Positions 42,802-51,258 of a stretch of DNA of 64,000 bases are shown one piece after another. The stretch is from an uncultured Clostridia bacterium (GTDB taxonomy: Bacteria; Bacillota; Clostridia; Christensenellales; Borkfalkiaceae), in assembly GCA_934278995.1 (NCBI GenBank), contig CAKQWM010000006.1, positions 58,377 to 122,376 of the forward strand, in the 5' to 3' direction. A program made the position numbers and the translations under genes. The notes under the pieces are model-generated. The model was given only the letters and a program-made list of their open reading frames with translations. It ran no database searches and was not told where the DNA came from. Numbering within the stretch: the stretch's first letter is position 1; every line of letters starts with the position of its first letter.

Positions 42802-43122
42802 TTACTCTTCGTCGTTTTCAAAATTTACGCCCATAACGCTGCTGACGGGCAGGGAGAATATTATGCCGGCGCCGACGGTAGAAAGCCCCGCGGCTTCTTT
42901 TACGGCGGTCATAATGCTGTCCCTCTCGGTTTTAGCGGTTAAAATAAAGACTATCTCTTTATTCGGGTGTAACGTTATGCCCATAAACTTAACCAAGTCC
43001 TGCGCTTCGGCTGTACCGCGCGCGTTGAAAATGGTTCCGCCTCTCGCGCCTGCGTTTCTTGCGGCTTCCATAACGGCTTCGTCGTAGCCCTGGTTAACGA
43101 TTACAACAATAAGTTCGTTCAT
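42802..43122 (-). CDS. PII-like signalling protein 1
   Basis: A 106-residue protein with the PII/ferredoxin-like fold pattern: MNELIVVIVNQGYDEAVMEAARNAGARGGTIFNARG at the start, HPNKEIVFILTAKTERDSIMTAV in the middle, and GAGIIFSLPVSSVMGV at the end. PII proteins are trimers that sense nucleotides or 2-oxoglutarate and usually gate a membrane transporter through a flexible loop. The uridylylated-Tyr motif of classical GlnB is not seen, so this is a PII-like member. It is the last gene of an operon with a second PII-like gene and a DUF1538 membrane protein, its likely partner. Start ATG at 43122 has AGAGGTGA upstream. Confidence 0.75.
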   Translation of the reverse strand: MNELIVVIVNQGYDEAVMEAARNAGARGGTIFNARGTAEAQDLVKFMGITLHPNKEIVFILTAKTERDSIMTAVKEAAGLSTVGAGIIFSLPVSSVMGVNFENDEE

Positions 43123-43234
43123 AATTCACCTCTGATCGTATATTTTTTATTTCGGTAAGAGTGAGTTTTAAGATAAAAATATTTACCTTTAAAGTAGGTT
43201 CGTCGGGGATAAATTGCAAAAATCCGATTAAAAA

Positions 43235-43576
43235 TCAAATCAAATCTTTGGTGTTGCCGAGCAGTATCTGTAAGGTAAGGTTTCCGCCGACAGCCGAAAC
43301 GGGAACGGTCATGGAAAAAGGTCTTTCCGAAGACTTTGGAAAAGCCTCTTTCAAAACGCCGTAAATAGTTTGTACGTTTTTGTTTTCGCAAAAAGTAAAA
43401 ACTACTTCTTTTTCGGGTTCGCCGAACCCGATTGCCGCTAAAATTTCGGACGAAGCGGTGCCTTTGCCTCTGAACACCGTGTCGAAATTCACGTAAGGCT
43501 TAATAAGCGACAAAACTTTTTCGCCTCTGCCTTGCGGGCAAATCATTATCAAAAGTTCGAGTAAGATATCTCTCAT
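43235..43576 (-). CDS. PII-like signalling protein 2
   Basis: A 113-residue relative of the downstream PII-like protein: LLELLIMICPQGRGEKVLSLIKPYVNFDTVFRGKGTASSEIL, then EKEVVFTFCENKNVQTIYGVLKEAF and SMTVPVSAVGG. The GKGTA/ARGTA position matches that of the next protein (FNARGTAEAQ), showing they are paralogues. It sits between the DUF1538 gene and the other PII-like gene, suggesting a heteromeric or dual-input regulator of that membrane protein. Start ATG at 43576 follows AAGGAGG on the minus strand. The call as PII-like is by fold pattern and context; sequence similarity to GlnB is low. Confidence 0.68.
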   Translation of the reverse strand: MRDILLELLIMICPQGRGEKVLSLIKPYVNFDTVFRGKGTASSEILAAIGFGEPEKEVVFTFCENKNVQTIYGVLKEAFPKSSERPFSMTVPVSAVGGNLTLQILLGNTKDLI

Positions 43577-43646
43577 AAAGCCTCCTTGAAAACAATCGCG
43601 CGTACTTTAACGGTTAAAACGCTTTTAAGGCGATTTTACTTAAAAA

Positions 43647-43694
43647 GCCCGTCTATACGTCGATTATCGTTGTTTTTTATTGTTTAAGCGGGCA
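43647..43694 (-). repeat. Palindrome copy between DUF1538 and PII-like genes
   Basis: GCCCG...CTATACGTCGATTATCG, a T/A-rich stretch, then CGGGC. The central bases match the dispersed family; the outer GCCCG/CGGGC arms close a longer stem. Position inside an operon suggests attenuation or processing rather than full termination. Confidence 0.5.
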
Positions 43695-43726
43695 GTATTC
43701 GCCGTAATATCACGCGTAAGATAAGG

Positions 43727-45256
43727 TTATCTTTTGGTGTTGAGTTCCACTATGTCGCTGTCGAAAAGACGAAGAACGGATTCGGTGATTTTCGGCTTGC
43801 GCTGTGTTTTGAGTTTGACTATAAGACCTAAAATCTGAATGGTGATAAGGGGAGTAAGCGCAATAAAAGCAACCATTCCGTAAGCGTTTGACAGTATAGC
43901 GTCGGTGCTTCCCATCGAAACGGTCGTCGCCGCGCCGATTGCAAGCGGTAACATAAAGGTCGTTGCCATAGGTCCCGACGCCACGCCGCCGGAGTCAAAC
44001 GCAATAGCGGTGTAGTTTTTGGGGACGACGAATGAAAGTATAAGGGCAATTCCGTATCCCGGTATCAATATATAATAAACGGGGATATCGAAAAGTATTC
44101 TCATTGTAGAAAGCCCGACCGAAATCATCATGGATATCGAAAGGGATATCAGCAAGGTTTTACCCTTAATGGTGCCGTCGGAAATCGATTCGACCTGCTT
44201 ACACAGCACGTGAACAGCAGGCTCCGCCAGAACTATGAAAGCGCCGACTATCATACCCACGGGTATTAAAAGCCAGTTGTTGCCGAGCGCGGCAAGTCGT
44301 TTACCGAGGTCGAAACCCATATCCATAAACCCTGCCGACACGCCCGTCAGAAACAGCGATAAGCCTACGTAAGTATAAACAAGCCCGAAAATAATCCTCG
44401 TAACGCGTTGATGAGGAAGCCTTATGAATAATCCGTTCATTATAAAAAAGAATGCGGAAATAGGTAAAAGCGCTAACGCAACTTCCTTCATGCAACTTAT
44501 TAAAATGTTGCCGAAGTTGCGCAATAGGTCGGTTATCGATGTTATTTCCGTCCCGAAAGACACGATAGTTATTTCGGGTTTAAAAATAAGACAGAGCAAC
44601 AAAACCAGAAGTATCGGACCTATAGAACATATTGCAACTACGCCGAAACTGTTTTCGTTTCTGTTTTTACCGCCGAGAACCGACGCGACGCCCACGCCGA
44701 GCGCCATTATGAAAGGAACGGTTATTGCGCCGGTAGTTACCCCGCCCGAATCGAACGCGAGCGCGATATATTTGTTATCGACGAAAAACGCGAAAACAAA
44801 TATCAGACAGTAAAAGAAGATAAGTATTACGTTAAGGTTGATTTTTGCGAAAATTCTTCCGAGCGCTATTGCCAGAAACAGCCCTACGCCCAAAGCAATG
44901 GTTATTATAAGAATCCATTTTATGGAGCCTAACTGATTACCAAGCACCATAAGATCGGGTTCGGCCACCGTAACCATCGCGCCTATGATAAAACCGACTA
45001 AAAGTATAAGCGGGATTTTTTTTGTCGAAGTAACTTTGCTTCCTATAACTTCGCCGATGGGCGACAAGGAAATTTCGCTGCCGAGCGAGTAAAAAACCAT
45101 ACCGGTTATCAGAAGAAACGCGCCGATTATAAAGGCGAGAAAGTTCCAGCCGAGTTTGCCTCCGGGAATGGCAAAATTCAGTATGAGAATAATTGCCGTA
45201 ATCGGTAAAACCGACAGACACGATTCTTTAATTTTGTCAAATAAAATCTTCCTCAT
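43727..45256 (-). CDS. DUF1538-type membrane protein (putative transporter)
   Basis: A 509-residue, highly hydrophobic protein with about twelve helices in two homologous halves. The signature AFDSGGV(T/A)xG followed by a P/F-rich helix occurs twice (AFDSGGVTTGAITVPFIMALGVG and AFDSGGVASGPMATTFMLPLAIG), as does AEP (VAEPDLMVLGNQL, LAEPAVHVLCKQV). This is the DUF1538 pattern; the substrate is unknown. The start is ATG at 45256 (MRKILFDKIK): AAGG lies upstream, and the predicted transcription start (~45306) is downstream of the longer frame's start at 45331, which rules that one out. First gene of an operon with two PII-like genes, which suggests nucleotide-dependent gating. Confidence 0.82.
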   Translation of the reverse strand: MRKILFDKIKESCLSVLPITAIILILNFAIPGGKLGWNFLAFIIGAFLLITGMVFYSLGSEISLSPIGEVIGSKVTSTKKIPLILLVGFIIGAMVTVAEPDLMVLGNQLGSIKWILIITIALGVGLFLAIALGRIFAKINLNVILIFFYCLIFVFAFFVDNKYIALAFDSGGVTTGAITVPFIMALGVGVASVLGGKNRNENSFGVVAICSIGPILLVLLLCLIFKPEITIVSFGTEITSITDLLRNFGNILISCMKEVALALLPISAFFFIMNGLFIRLPHQRVTRIIFGLVYTYVGLSLFLTGVSAGFMDMGFDLGKRLAALGNNWLLIPVGMIVGAFIVLAEPAVHVLCKQVESISDGTIKGKTLLISLSISMMISVGLSTMRILFDIPVYYILIPGYGIALILSFVVPKNYTAIAFDSGGVASGPMATTFMLPLAIGAATTVSMGSTDAILSNAYGMVAFIALTPLITIQILGLIVKLKTQRKPKITESVLRLFDSDIVELNTKR

Positions 45257-45312
45257 TAAAAACCTTGTAACCGAAATACTATCGTACTCGTATATTAGTA
45301 TATTACGGATAT

Positions 45313-45341
45313 ATGATAAAGTATTCGGCAAAAAAAGTCAA
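45313..45341 (-). promoter_or_regulatory. Promoter of the DUF1538/PII operon
   Basis: Minus strand: TTGACT (45336-45341), 17-bp spacer, TATCAT (45313-45318). Predicted start near 45306. It decides the start codon of the next gene. Confidence 0.7.
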
Positions 45342-45436
45342 TAAAAATAAGCGTGCGTACAGTGAAAATTTACACGAACGCCGAAACTCGTAAATATTCA
45401 GGCGCTTTTTTTAAACGCTGTAAATTGCGATAAAAA

Positions 45437-45490
45437 AACAAAAAAGCGAGGCTATAGGTCGATTATCGACCATAAACAGCCTCGTTTTTT
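45437..45490 (-). terminator. glyQS terminator, built on the dispersed palindrome
   Basis: GCGAGGCTATAGGTCGATTA and TCGACCATAAACAGCCTCG form a long stem with A and T tracts on the two outer sides. It is 15 bases past the glyQS stop. The inner part is a palindrome-family copy. Confidence 0.75.
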
Positions 45491-45504
45491 TGTAAAAGCA
45501 GGGT

Positions 45505-46878
45505 TTACCAGGCGATTTTTTCGCCGATGTAAGAAACAAGTTCGCTTATAGGAAGACGAATCTGCTCCATAGTATCCCTGTCGCGTAAAGTTACGGTTTC
45601 GTTTTCCAGAGTATCGAAGTCGATGGTGATGCAGAAAGGCGTGCCTATTTCGTCCTGTCTGCGATAACGTTTGCCGATCGATCCCGCTTCGTCGTAAGTT
45701 ACGGGGAAGAATGTTTCGAGTTTTCTCAAAACTTCTTTAGCCTTGTCGCCGAGATTTTTCTGTAAGGGTAAGACCGCCGCTTTATACGCCGCAATCGCGG
45801 GGATAAAGTGCATTACCACTCTCGTGTCGCCGCCCTCTAACGTTTCTTCGTCGTAGGCTTCGGATAAAACTGCAAGCATAAGTCTGTCCGCGCCGATAGA
45901 ATACTCGATGTCGTAAGGTATGTACTTTTCGCCCGTATTCGGATCGACGTATTGCATGCTTTTACCCGAATATTCCTGGTGACGGCTAAGGTCGTAATCC
46001 GTGCGGTTATGGATGCCGTTCAATTCCGACCAGCCGATGGGGAATAGGTATTGAATATCGCACGCGGCTTTTGCGTAATGGGCAAGTTTGTCGTGATCTT
46101 TAAATCTTAAATGTGCTTCGTCTATGCCGAGGTCGATTAAGAACTTCCACGCAGCCTTTTTATAAAAATCGTACCATTCGTGGTCGGTTCCTTCTTTGCA
46201 GAAAAACTGATGTTCCATCTGCTCGAACTCTATCGTTCTGAAAATAAAGTTGCCGGGGGTTACTTCGTTACGGAAGGCTTTGCCTATCTGAGCGATGCCG
46301 AAAGGAATTTTCGCCCTCGTCGTTCTCTGAACGTTCAGAAAGTTGACGAATTCGCCCTGAGCCGTTTCGGGACGGAGATAAATTTTGTTCTGACCGTCTT
46401 CGGTAACGCCTCTTGACGTTTCAAACATAAGGTTGAACTGACGGATATTCGTAAAATCGGCTTTTCCGCAACGCGGGCAGACGATGTGGTTATCCTTTAT
46501 ATATTGTTCCATTTCGGCGTAAGTCATGGTGTCGGGGTTTACCGCGCCGTGAGCGTGCGCTTCGATTAAAGTGTCGGCTCTGTACCTCGTTTTACAATTT
46601 TTACAATCCATTTTAGGATCGGAAAACGAAGCCGTATGACCGCTTGCGTCCCAAACGCGCGCGTTCATAAGAATAGCCGCGTCAACGCCGTAAGAATTTG
46701 CGCTTTCCTGAACGAAGCGTTTCCACCAGAGGCGTTTTAAATTGTTTTTAATTTCTACGCCTACGGGACCGTAATCCCAAGTGTTTCCCATTCCGCCGTA
46801 AATTTCGCTTCCGGGGAAAATTATCCCGCGTGATTTACAAAGATTAACGATTTTATCCATCGTTGCTTTTTGTTCCAT
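45505..46878 (-). CDS. glyQS: Glycyl-tRNA synthetase, single-chain dimeric type
   Basis: 457 residues from ATG at 46878 (MEQKATMDKIVNLCKSRG). This start is chosen because AGAGG lies upstream and the promoter -35 box occupies the place of the longer frame's start. Class II synthetase motifs are present: YGPVGVEIKNNLKRLWWKRFV, RPETAQGEFVNFLNVQRTTRAKIPFGIAQIGKAFRNE (motif 2), and GADRLMLAVL (motif 3). A CxxC-CxxC insertion (CKNCKTRY...CPRCGK) matches the eukaryotic-like/Firmicutes family. It charges tRNA-Gly; a tRNA-Gly(TCC) gene is at 63.15 kb. Many Firmicutes glyQS genes have a T-box leader; none is visible in the ~60-base leader. Confidence 0.95.
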   Translation of the reverse strand: MEQKATMDKIVNLCKSRGIIFPGSEIYGGMGNTWDYGPVGVEIKNNLKRLWWKRFVQESANSYGVDAAILMNARVWDASGHTASFSDPKMDCKNCKTRYRADTLIEAHAHGAVNPDTMTYAEMEQYIKDNHIVCPRCGKADFTNIRQFNLMFETSRGVTEDGQNKIYLRPETAQGEFVNFLNVQRTTRAKIPFGIAQIGKAFRNEVTPGNFIFRTIEFEQMEHQFFCKEGTDHEWYDFYKKAAWKFLIDLGIDEAHLRFKDHDKLAHYAKAACDIQYLFPIGWSELNGIHNRTDYDLSRHQEYSGKSMQYVDPNTGEKYIPYDIEYSIGADRLMLAVLSEAYDEETLEGGDTRVVMHFIPAIAAYKAAVLPLQKNLGDKAKEVLRKLETFFPVTYDEAGSIGKRYRRQDEIGTPFCITIDFDTLENETVTLRDRDTMEQIRLPISELVSYIGEKIAW

Positions 46879-46939
46879 AACTAAAAACCTCTTTACGTAA
46901 ACAAGCGGTATAAAACCGCTTTTTTGAATTTTCCACCTT

Positions 46940-46968
46940 ATTTTATATAAAACGTAAGATAAAGTCAA
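46940..46968 (-). promoter_or_regulatory. glyQS promoter
   Basis: Minus strand: TTGACT (46963-46968), 17-bp spacer, TAAAAT (46940-46945). It lies back to back with the glnS promoter. Confidence 0.7.
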
Positions 46969-46997
46969 GTAAATGGGTTTATCAACCGCTTAAAAAC

Positions 46998-47026
46998 TTG
47001 CATATTTTGCCCGCAAGTGGTAAAAT
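46998..47026 (+). promoter_or_regulatory. glnS promoter
   Basis: TTGCAT (46998-47003), 17-bp spacer, TAAAAT (47021-47026). Confidence 0.65.
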
Positions 47027-47076
47027 TGTTAAATAAAACGTTCGTTTATTTTCGCTAAGGAGTTTTAACGATTATT

Positions 47077-48708
47077 ATGGAAGAAAAAACAGCCGTAAAT
47101 TTTATTGAAGATATCATCAACGACGAATTGAATTCGGGAAAGGTTTCCCGCGTTCATACGAGATTCCCGCCCGAACCCAACGGATATCTGCACGTCGGTC
47201 ACGCCAAATCGTTGTGCATAAACTTCGGCACGGCTCAAAAATATAACGGACTATGCAATTTGTTTTTCGACGACACGAATCCTTCCAAGGAAAAAACCGA
47301 ATACGTTGACGCTATCAAAAAAGATATCGAGTGGCTCGGTTTTAAGTGGTACGAAATCCATTACGCTTCCGACTTTTTCGACGATATTTACCGTCTTGCC
47401 GTAAAACTTATAAAAGACGGTAAGGCTTTCGTTTGCGATATGACCGCCGACGAAATAAGAGAAAACCGCGGTACTTTGACCGAACCGGGAAAAGAAAGTC
47501 CTTATAGAGGCAGAAGCATCGAAGAAAACCTTGCGCTTTTCGAGGGTATGAAAAACGGCAAATACGCCGACGGCGAAAAGGTCTTACGCGCGAAAATAGA
47601 TATGGCGTCGCCTAATATCAATTTGCGCGATCCCGTTATTTACCGCGTTCTGCACGCCACTCATCACAGAACGGGCGACAAGTGGTGCATTTATCCTATG
47701 TACGACTTCGCGCACCCTATATGCGATTCGATGCAGGGCGTAACCCATTCTCTTTGCACGCTTGAATTTGAGGATCACAGACCGCTATATAACTGGGTTG
47801 TGGAAAATACCGAAGTGCCTCACAAACCCCGTCAGATAGAATTTGCGCGGTTAAACATAACGAACACCGTTATGAGCAAGCGTTATCTTAAAAAACTCGT
47901 TGAAGAAGGTATGGTTGACGGATGGGACGATCCCCGTATGCCAACTTTGACGGGACTCAGAAACCGCGGCGTTCCCGCAGAGGCTCTTAAAAAGTTCTGT
48001 GAAGAAATAGGCGTTTCCAAATCGAATTCGGAAATAGAAATAGGGTACTTCGAGCATTTTATACGCGACTATCTTAACGAGAATGCCCCGAGGGCTATGG
48101 CTTGCTTTAACCCCGTGAAAGTAATCATCGATAATTACGAGGGAGAAGAAGAAGTCGAGGTCGATATAAATCCGCAAAAAGAGGAACTCGGCAAGCGCAA
48201 AGTAACTTTCGGTAAAGAAATTTTTATCGACGGAGAAGATTTTTCGGTTAACCCGCCCCCGAAATATTTCAGAATGAAAAAAGACGGGCTTGTCAGACTT
48301 AAAGGCGCGTACGTCGTAAAATGTAACGATTACCTTTTGAACGAAGACGGTTCGGTTAAAGAAATACACTGCTCCTATCTTCCCGAAACGAGAAGCGGTT
48401 CGGACGAAAGCGGTATAAAAGTAAAGGGTACCGTTCAATGGGTTGACGCTAAAAATTACGTTCCCTGCGAAGTAAGAAAGTACGGATATCTTCTTCTCGA
48501 CGCCGAGTATAACGGACAGGACTTCGGCGAAAGGCTAAACCCGAACAGTCTTGAAGTTATTCCCGCCGTTGCCGAAAAATATATAGAAACGGCGCCCGTA
48601 GGGGAAAGTTTTCAACTTCTCAGAAAAGGCTATTACAAAAAAATGGTTCAGGGCGATAAAATTATTTTGTCGGAAATCGTTTCCTTAAAAGACAGTTTTA
48701 AGGTTTAA
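47077..48708 (+). CDS. glnS: Glutaminyl-tRNA synthetase
   Basis: A 543-residue class I synthetase of normal GlnRS length. The HIGH motif reads PEPNGYLHVGHAKS, the KMSKS motif VMSKRYL, and the GlnRS-specific FDDTNPSKEK is present; a C-terminal anticodon-binding double beta barrel follows. It charges tRNA-Gln directly; a tRNA-Gln(TTG) gene is at 63.45 kb. Most classical Firmicutes lack GlnRS and use GatCAB, so its presence is a lineage marker found in part of the Clostridia, probably of transferred origin. AAGGAG lies just before the ATG. Divergent from glyQS with separate promoters. Confidence 0.95.
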   Translation: MEEKTAVNFIEDIINDELNSGKVSRVHTRFPPEPNGYLHVGHAKSLCINFGTAQKYNGLCNLFFDDTNPSKEKTEYVDAIKKDIEWLGFKWYEIHYASDFFDDIYRLAVKLIKDGKAFVCDMTADEIRENRGTLTEPGKESPYRGRSIEENLALFEGMKNGKYADGEKVLRAKIDMASPNINLRDPVIYRVLHATHHRTGDKWCIYPMYDFAHPICDSMQGVTHSLCTLEFEDHRPLYNWVVENTEVPHKPRQIEFARLNITNTVMSKRYLKKLVEEGMVDGWDDPRMPTLTGLRNRGVPAEALKKFCEEIGVSKSNSEIEIGYFEHFIRDYLNENAPRAMACFNPVKVIIDNYEGEEEVEVDINPQKEELGKRKVTFGKEIFIDGEDFSVNPPPKYFRMKKDGLVRLKGAYVVKCNDYLLNEDGSVKEIHCSYLPETRSGSDESGIKVKGTVQWVDAKNYVPCEVRKYGYLLLDAEYNGQDFGERLNPNSLEVIPAVAEKYIETAPVGESFQLLRKGYYKKMVQGDKIILSEIVSLKDSFKV

Positions 48709-48843
48709 GGGTTGTTTTTGTTCGATTGACGGAAAAACTCGCCCTTTTTACGGTTTTTAAGCCGTAAAAAGGTCTGTTTTTCCTGAAAAATCGTTTGTTA
48801 AACGATAAATACGATAATTTAAGCAAAAATTTGCAAAAAGGTA

Positions 48844-48872
48844 TTGACTTTTTTGAAGATATTTAATATAAT
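48844..48872 (+). promoter_or_regulatory. cvpA promoter
   Basis: TTGACT (48844-48849), 17-bp spacer, TATAAT (48867-48872). Predicted leader of about 70 bases. Confidence 0.75.
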
Positions 48873-48948
48873 ACAATCGTATGTAAACGTTGCGTGACGG
48901 CACGGCGATAGTTTTGCGTGACCGAAACCGCGTTAAATGAGGTGAAAT

Positions 48949-49542
48949 ATGTATTGGTTACTTGACTCGCTCGTCTTGCTGTTTGCCGTCGTCGTAGCGA
49001 TTTGCGGATACAGAAAAGGTATTGTTGACGCGCTTTTATCTTTACTCGGCTCCATTATTTTGTTCGCTCTCGCCGTCGCCGGCGGAGCGGGAATACTTCT
49101 CTTGTTCTATAAAGTCGGCGCGGTTAACGACTTAGCGTACGCTTTATTATCCGTAATGGGAGAAACAAACTCGTTATTCCAACTTGTGGGAATGACCGCT
49201 TTCGACGTGTGCCAACTGCTATCTGCCGTCGTATTTCTTATACTCGGTCTTATTATATCCGCCGTTGCTTTCATTTACTTGGGCAAGGCGTTCAGGTTGC
49301 TTCTTAATAAGATCCCGCACGAAGGCGTTTTCGGCGTAATATCCGGGGTGCTTGGTATAATTTTATATCTTGCAATCTACTTCGGCGTTATCATAGCAGT
49401 ATTCGGGCTTATAAAATCCGGCGCTACGAAAGAAGTCGATTTCTTTTCGAGGGTAGGCGAATTTATCAAGTCTTGTCAGATTTGCGGCTGGATTTACGAA
49501 ATCAACCCGTTAGGCGATGTCTTCGTTGGTCTGTTTAAGTAA
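48949..49542 (+). CDS. cvpA: CvpA-family membrane protein
   Basis: A 197-residue protein with four to five membrane helices. It begins MYWLLDSLVLLFAVVVAICGYRKG, the typical CvpA N-terminus (short helix, then a G-x-x-x-G turn), and has a helical C-terminal tail. CvpA proteins are linked to envelope stress resistance and colicin V export in enterobacteria; in Firmicutes their role is undefined. Start ATG at 48949 follows GAGGTGAAAT. A single-gene unit: own promoter upstream, strong terminator at 49561-49600. Confidence 0.8.
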   Translation: MYWLLDSLVLLFAVVVAICGYRKGIVDALLSLLGSIILFALAVAGGAGILLLFYKVGAVNDLAYALLSVMGETNSLFQLVGMTAFDVCQLLSAVVFLILGLIISAVAFIYLGKAFRLLLNKIPHEGVFGVISGVLGIILYLAIYFGVIIAVFGLIKSGATKEVDFFSRVGEFIKSCQICGWIYEINPLGDVFVGLFK

Positions 49543-49560
49543 TTTTATGATTTAAAATAA

Positions 49561-49604
49561 AAACACGGGCTTGTCACGCTACGTAACGCGCCCGTGTTTT
49601 CGTT
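49561..49604 (+). terminator. cvpA terminator
   Basis: AAACACGGGC (49561-49570) pairs with GCCCGTGTTT (49590-49599), followed by TCGTTTGCTTTT. Inner bases CACGCTACGTAACGCG add pairing. Confidence 0.75.
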
Positions 49605-49655
49605 TGCTTTTCGATATTTCGTTATCGTTATGAAATTAGCGGTTATACGATGAAA

Positions 49656-50333
49656 TTAGCGGTTATACGGCGGATTTTTTATCGTTTTTTCTTCGAGGAC
49701 TTCTCCTGAGGAAGACAATAAAACGCAAACGGTCTGGTCGCTCGTTATAAAGCCGACGTACCAGAAGTTTTCGTTTCCGTCGGCAATCAGCCTTATATAA
49801 ATTTCGCCGTTGAAAACGCCCTTATATGAAAGCCCGTCAACGTAGTCTTTTTTATATAGATACGCGTTATAAAGAGCCTTGTCGTAAGTAACCGAAGAGG
49901 GTAAAAGAAGTGATTCCATATTAATGTTTTCACTTTGATTTTCGTGCGTAATAGTAACGATAAACGGCTTATCGGGCAACTTTTGCACTGTAAAAGTCGA
50001 AACGAAGCAGTCGCTTACGGCTGAAAACGAAAGGGTATCGGAATATTCGCGGTCGGTGGTAAAAGTTACTTTAAAATCACCGGTTTTGCCGTTTTTGACT
50101 TTTAATTTTATTATTACGTTCTTTTTTGCGGGGGACATAACCCCGTCCGCTATCATAGGGGACTCGCATAGTTCGGGATAAACGTTTATAAGATAGTTTT
50201 CCGTTTCGCCTCTATATGCGTCTTTTCTGAGCCTTGAAACGTTTTCGTCGAGATTATTCTTTTCTGCGCAACCGAAAAGGCACGAAATCGATAATACGGC
50301 GATACAGATTGCAATAATTTTTTTGATTTTCAT
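49656..50333 (-). CDS. Lipoprotein of unknown function
   Basis: A 225-residue exported protein with lipoprotein signal KIIAICIAVLSISCLFGC (lipid on C22). The mature part is about 200 residues, mostly beta strands (NVIIKLKVKNGKTGDFKVTFTTD, EIYIRLIADGNENFWYVGFIT), with no family I recognise. Start ATG at 50333 has GAGGTGA upstream. It is divergent from the gene at 50431 with only 97 bases between them, so the two might share regulation. No neighbour in the same direction. Confidence 0.7.
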   Translation of the reverse strand: MKIKKIIAICIAVLSISCLFGCAEKNNLDENVSRLRKDAYRGETENYLINVYPELCESPMIADGVMSPAKKNVIIKLKVKNGKTGDFKVTFTTDREYSDTLSFSAVSDCFVSTFTVQKLPDKPFIVTITHENQSENINMESLLLPSSVTYDKALYNAYLYKKDYVDGLSYKGVFNGEIYIRLIADGNENFWYVGFITSDQTVCVLLSSSGEVLEEKTIKNPPYNR

Positions 50334-50395
50334 AACTCACCTCGATATATTCTATTGCGCAAGACGGATTTTATGAAAAAAACATTGAAAAATTA

Positions 50396-50424
50396 TTGTA
50401 ATAAAAATTTAAATATGCTAAAAT
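50396..50424 (+). promoter_or_regulatory. Extended -10 promoter, apparently leaderless
   Basis: TTGTAA (50396-50401), 17-bp spacer, TGCTAAAAT (extended -10; TAAAAT at 50419-50424). The ATG at 50431 is 7 bases past the -10 box, so transcription would start at or beside the start codon. Confidence 0.65.
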
Positions 50425-50430
50425 GTGCTT

Positions 50431-51027
50431 ATGAAGAACTTAGTTTTGAAAACAATAGGAATAACGCTCGGCGCGATAGTAATTGCCGTTGCCCTTTTAT
50501 ACGGGGTATTCGCGCTTTTTTTTCCTAAAAATATCGCAAAGTTCTACGACGACGTCGGTAACGACGATCTTGCCGTTTATTATATGGAAAAAGCCTACGC
50601 CAAAAGCGACAGCATGGATAATCTGAATCTGCTTTGCCGTTACGCTGTAAAAACGGGTGATAACGGGCTTATAGCCAAACATTTGGATAAATTGTTCCTA
50701 TCCGACGATTTTAAACGCTATACTTTAACAGACGGCGACGGAATAACTTATTACGATTTTATGGCAAGCAAATACGCGGTTGCGTGTCTTTATTCATCGG
50801 GCGCCCGCTACGCTACCGAAAAAGCCTTTTTGATTACCGACGATTACAGAAAAGGCTCCGCCGTTTATACTTTGCTGAGAGCGATAGTTTCGGATAAAAG
50901 TTTCGATAAAACTTGCGTTATCGATATACGGGAAGGCATTTTATCCTCTTACGAAAATTACTCCGAACAATGCAAATCTTACGCCGACGCCGATTTATCT
51001 ACGATAAATATATATTTAAATCAATAA
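50431..51027 (+). CDS. Membrane-anchored protein of unknown function
   Basis: 198 residues from ATG at 50431; the GTG two codons upstream lies directly at the -10 box and is less likely. One N-terminal helix (residues 8-30, IGITLGAIVIAVALLYGVFALFF) is followed by an alpha-helical domain (DDLAVYYMEKAYAKSDSMDNLNLLCRYAVKTGD) that looks like TPR/SEL1-type helical pairs. No Shine-Dalgarno sequence is present and the promoter abuts the start, so it is probably leaderless. The coding sequence contains GATAACGGGCTTATAGCC (50659-50676), a half-copy of the dispersed palindrome, coding for DNGLIA. Terminated by a palindrome-type hairpin. Function not recognised. Confidence 0.65.
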   Translation: MKNLVLKTIGITLGAIVIAVALLYGVFALFFPKNIAKFYDDVGNDDLAVYYMEKAYAKSDSMDNLNLLCRYAVKTGDNGLIAKHLDKLFLSDDFKRYTLTDGDGITYYDFMASKYAVACLYSSGARYATEKAFLITDDYRKGSAVYTLLRAIVSDKSFDKTCVIDIREGILSSYENYSEQCKSYADADLSTINIYLNQ

Positions 51028-51032
51028 ATTTT

Positions 51033-51076
51033 TCCGCCTATATACCCTTAAACGGGCTTATAGGCGGCTTTTTTTA
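51033..51076 (+). terminator. Terminator formed by the dispersed palindrome
   Basis: CCGCCTATA pairs with TATAGGCGG around AACGGGCT, followed by CTTTTTTTATTTTTTT. It directly follows the gene ending at 51027. Confidence 0.8.
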
Positions 51077-51126
51077 TTTTTTTAAAAAAGTTTTTTATTT
51101 TTTAAAAATAATTTTCGGTTTGGGTA

Positions 51127-51155
51127 TTGCAATTGAGTTAAATCTAATGTATAAT
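51127..51155 (+). promoter_or_regulatory. Promoter of the acyltransferase/YfcC operon
   Basis: TTGCAA (51127-51132), 17-bp spacer, TATAAT (51150-51155). Predicted start near 51162. The leader contains the perfect palindrome AAAGGGATATCCCTTT (51207-51222) and then GCGTTTT/AAAACGC pairing. Confidence 0.7.
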
Positions 51156-51258
51156 ACTAAGCGTGTTGTTTTAACCGCGCTTTAAGCCCTCGGCGCAAAT
51201 TTTGATAAAGGGATATCCCTTTCGCGTTTTCGTAAAAAAACGCAAATCGTTTATACGG

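Noticed and set aside
46879..46962. T-box riboswitch before glyQS
   Set aside because: The leader is only about 60 bases and lacks the conserved T-box sequence and specifier hairpin.
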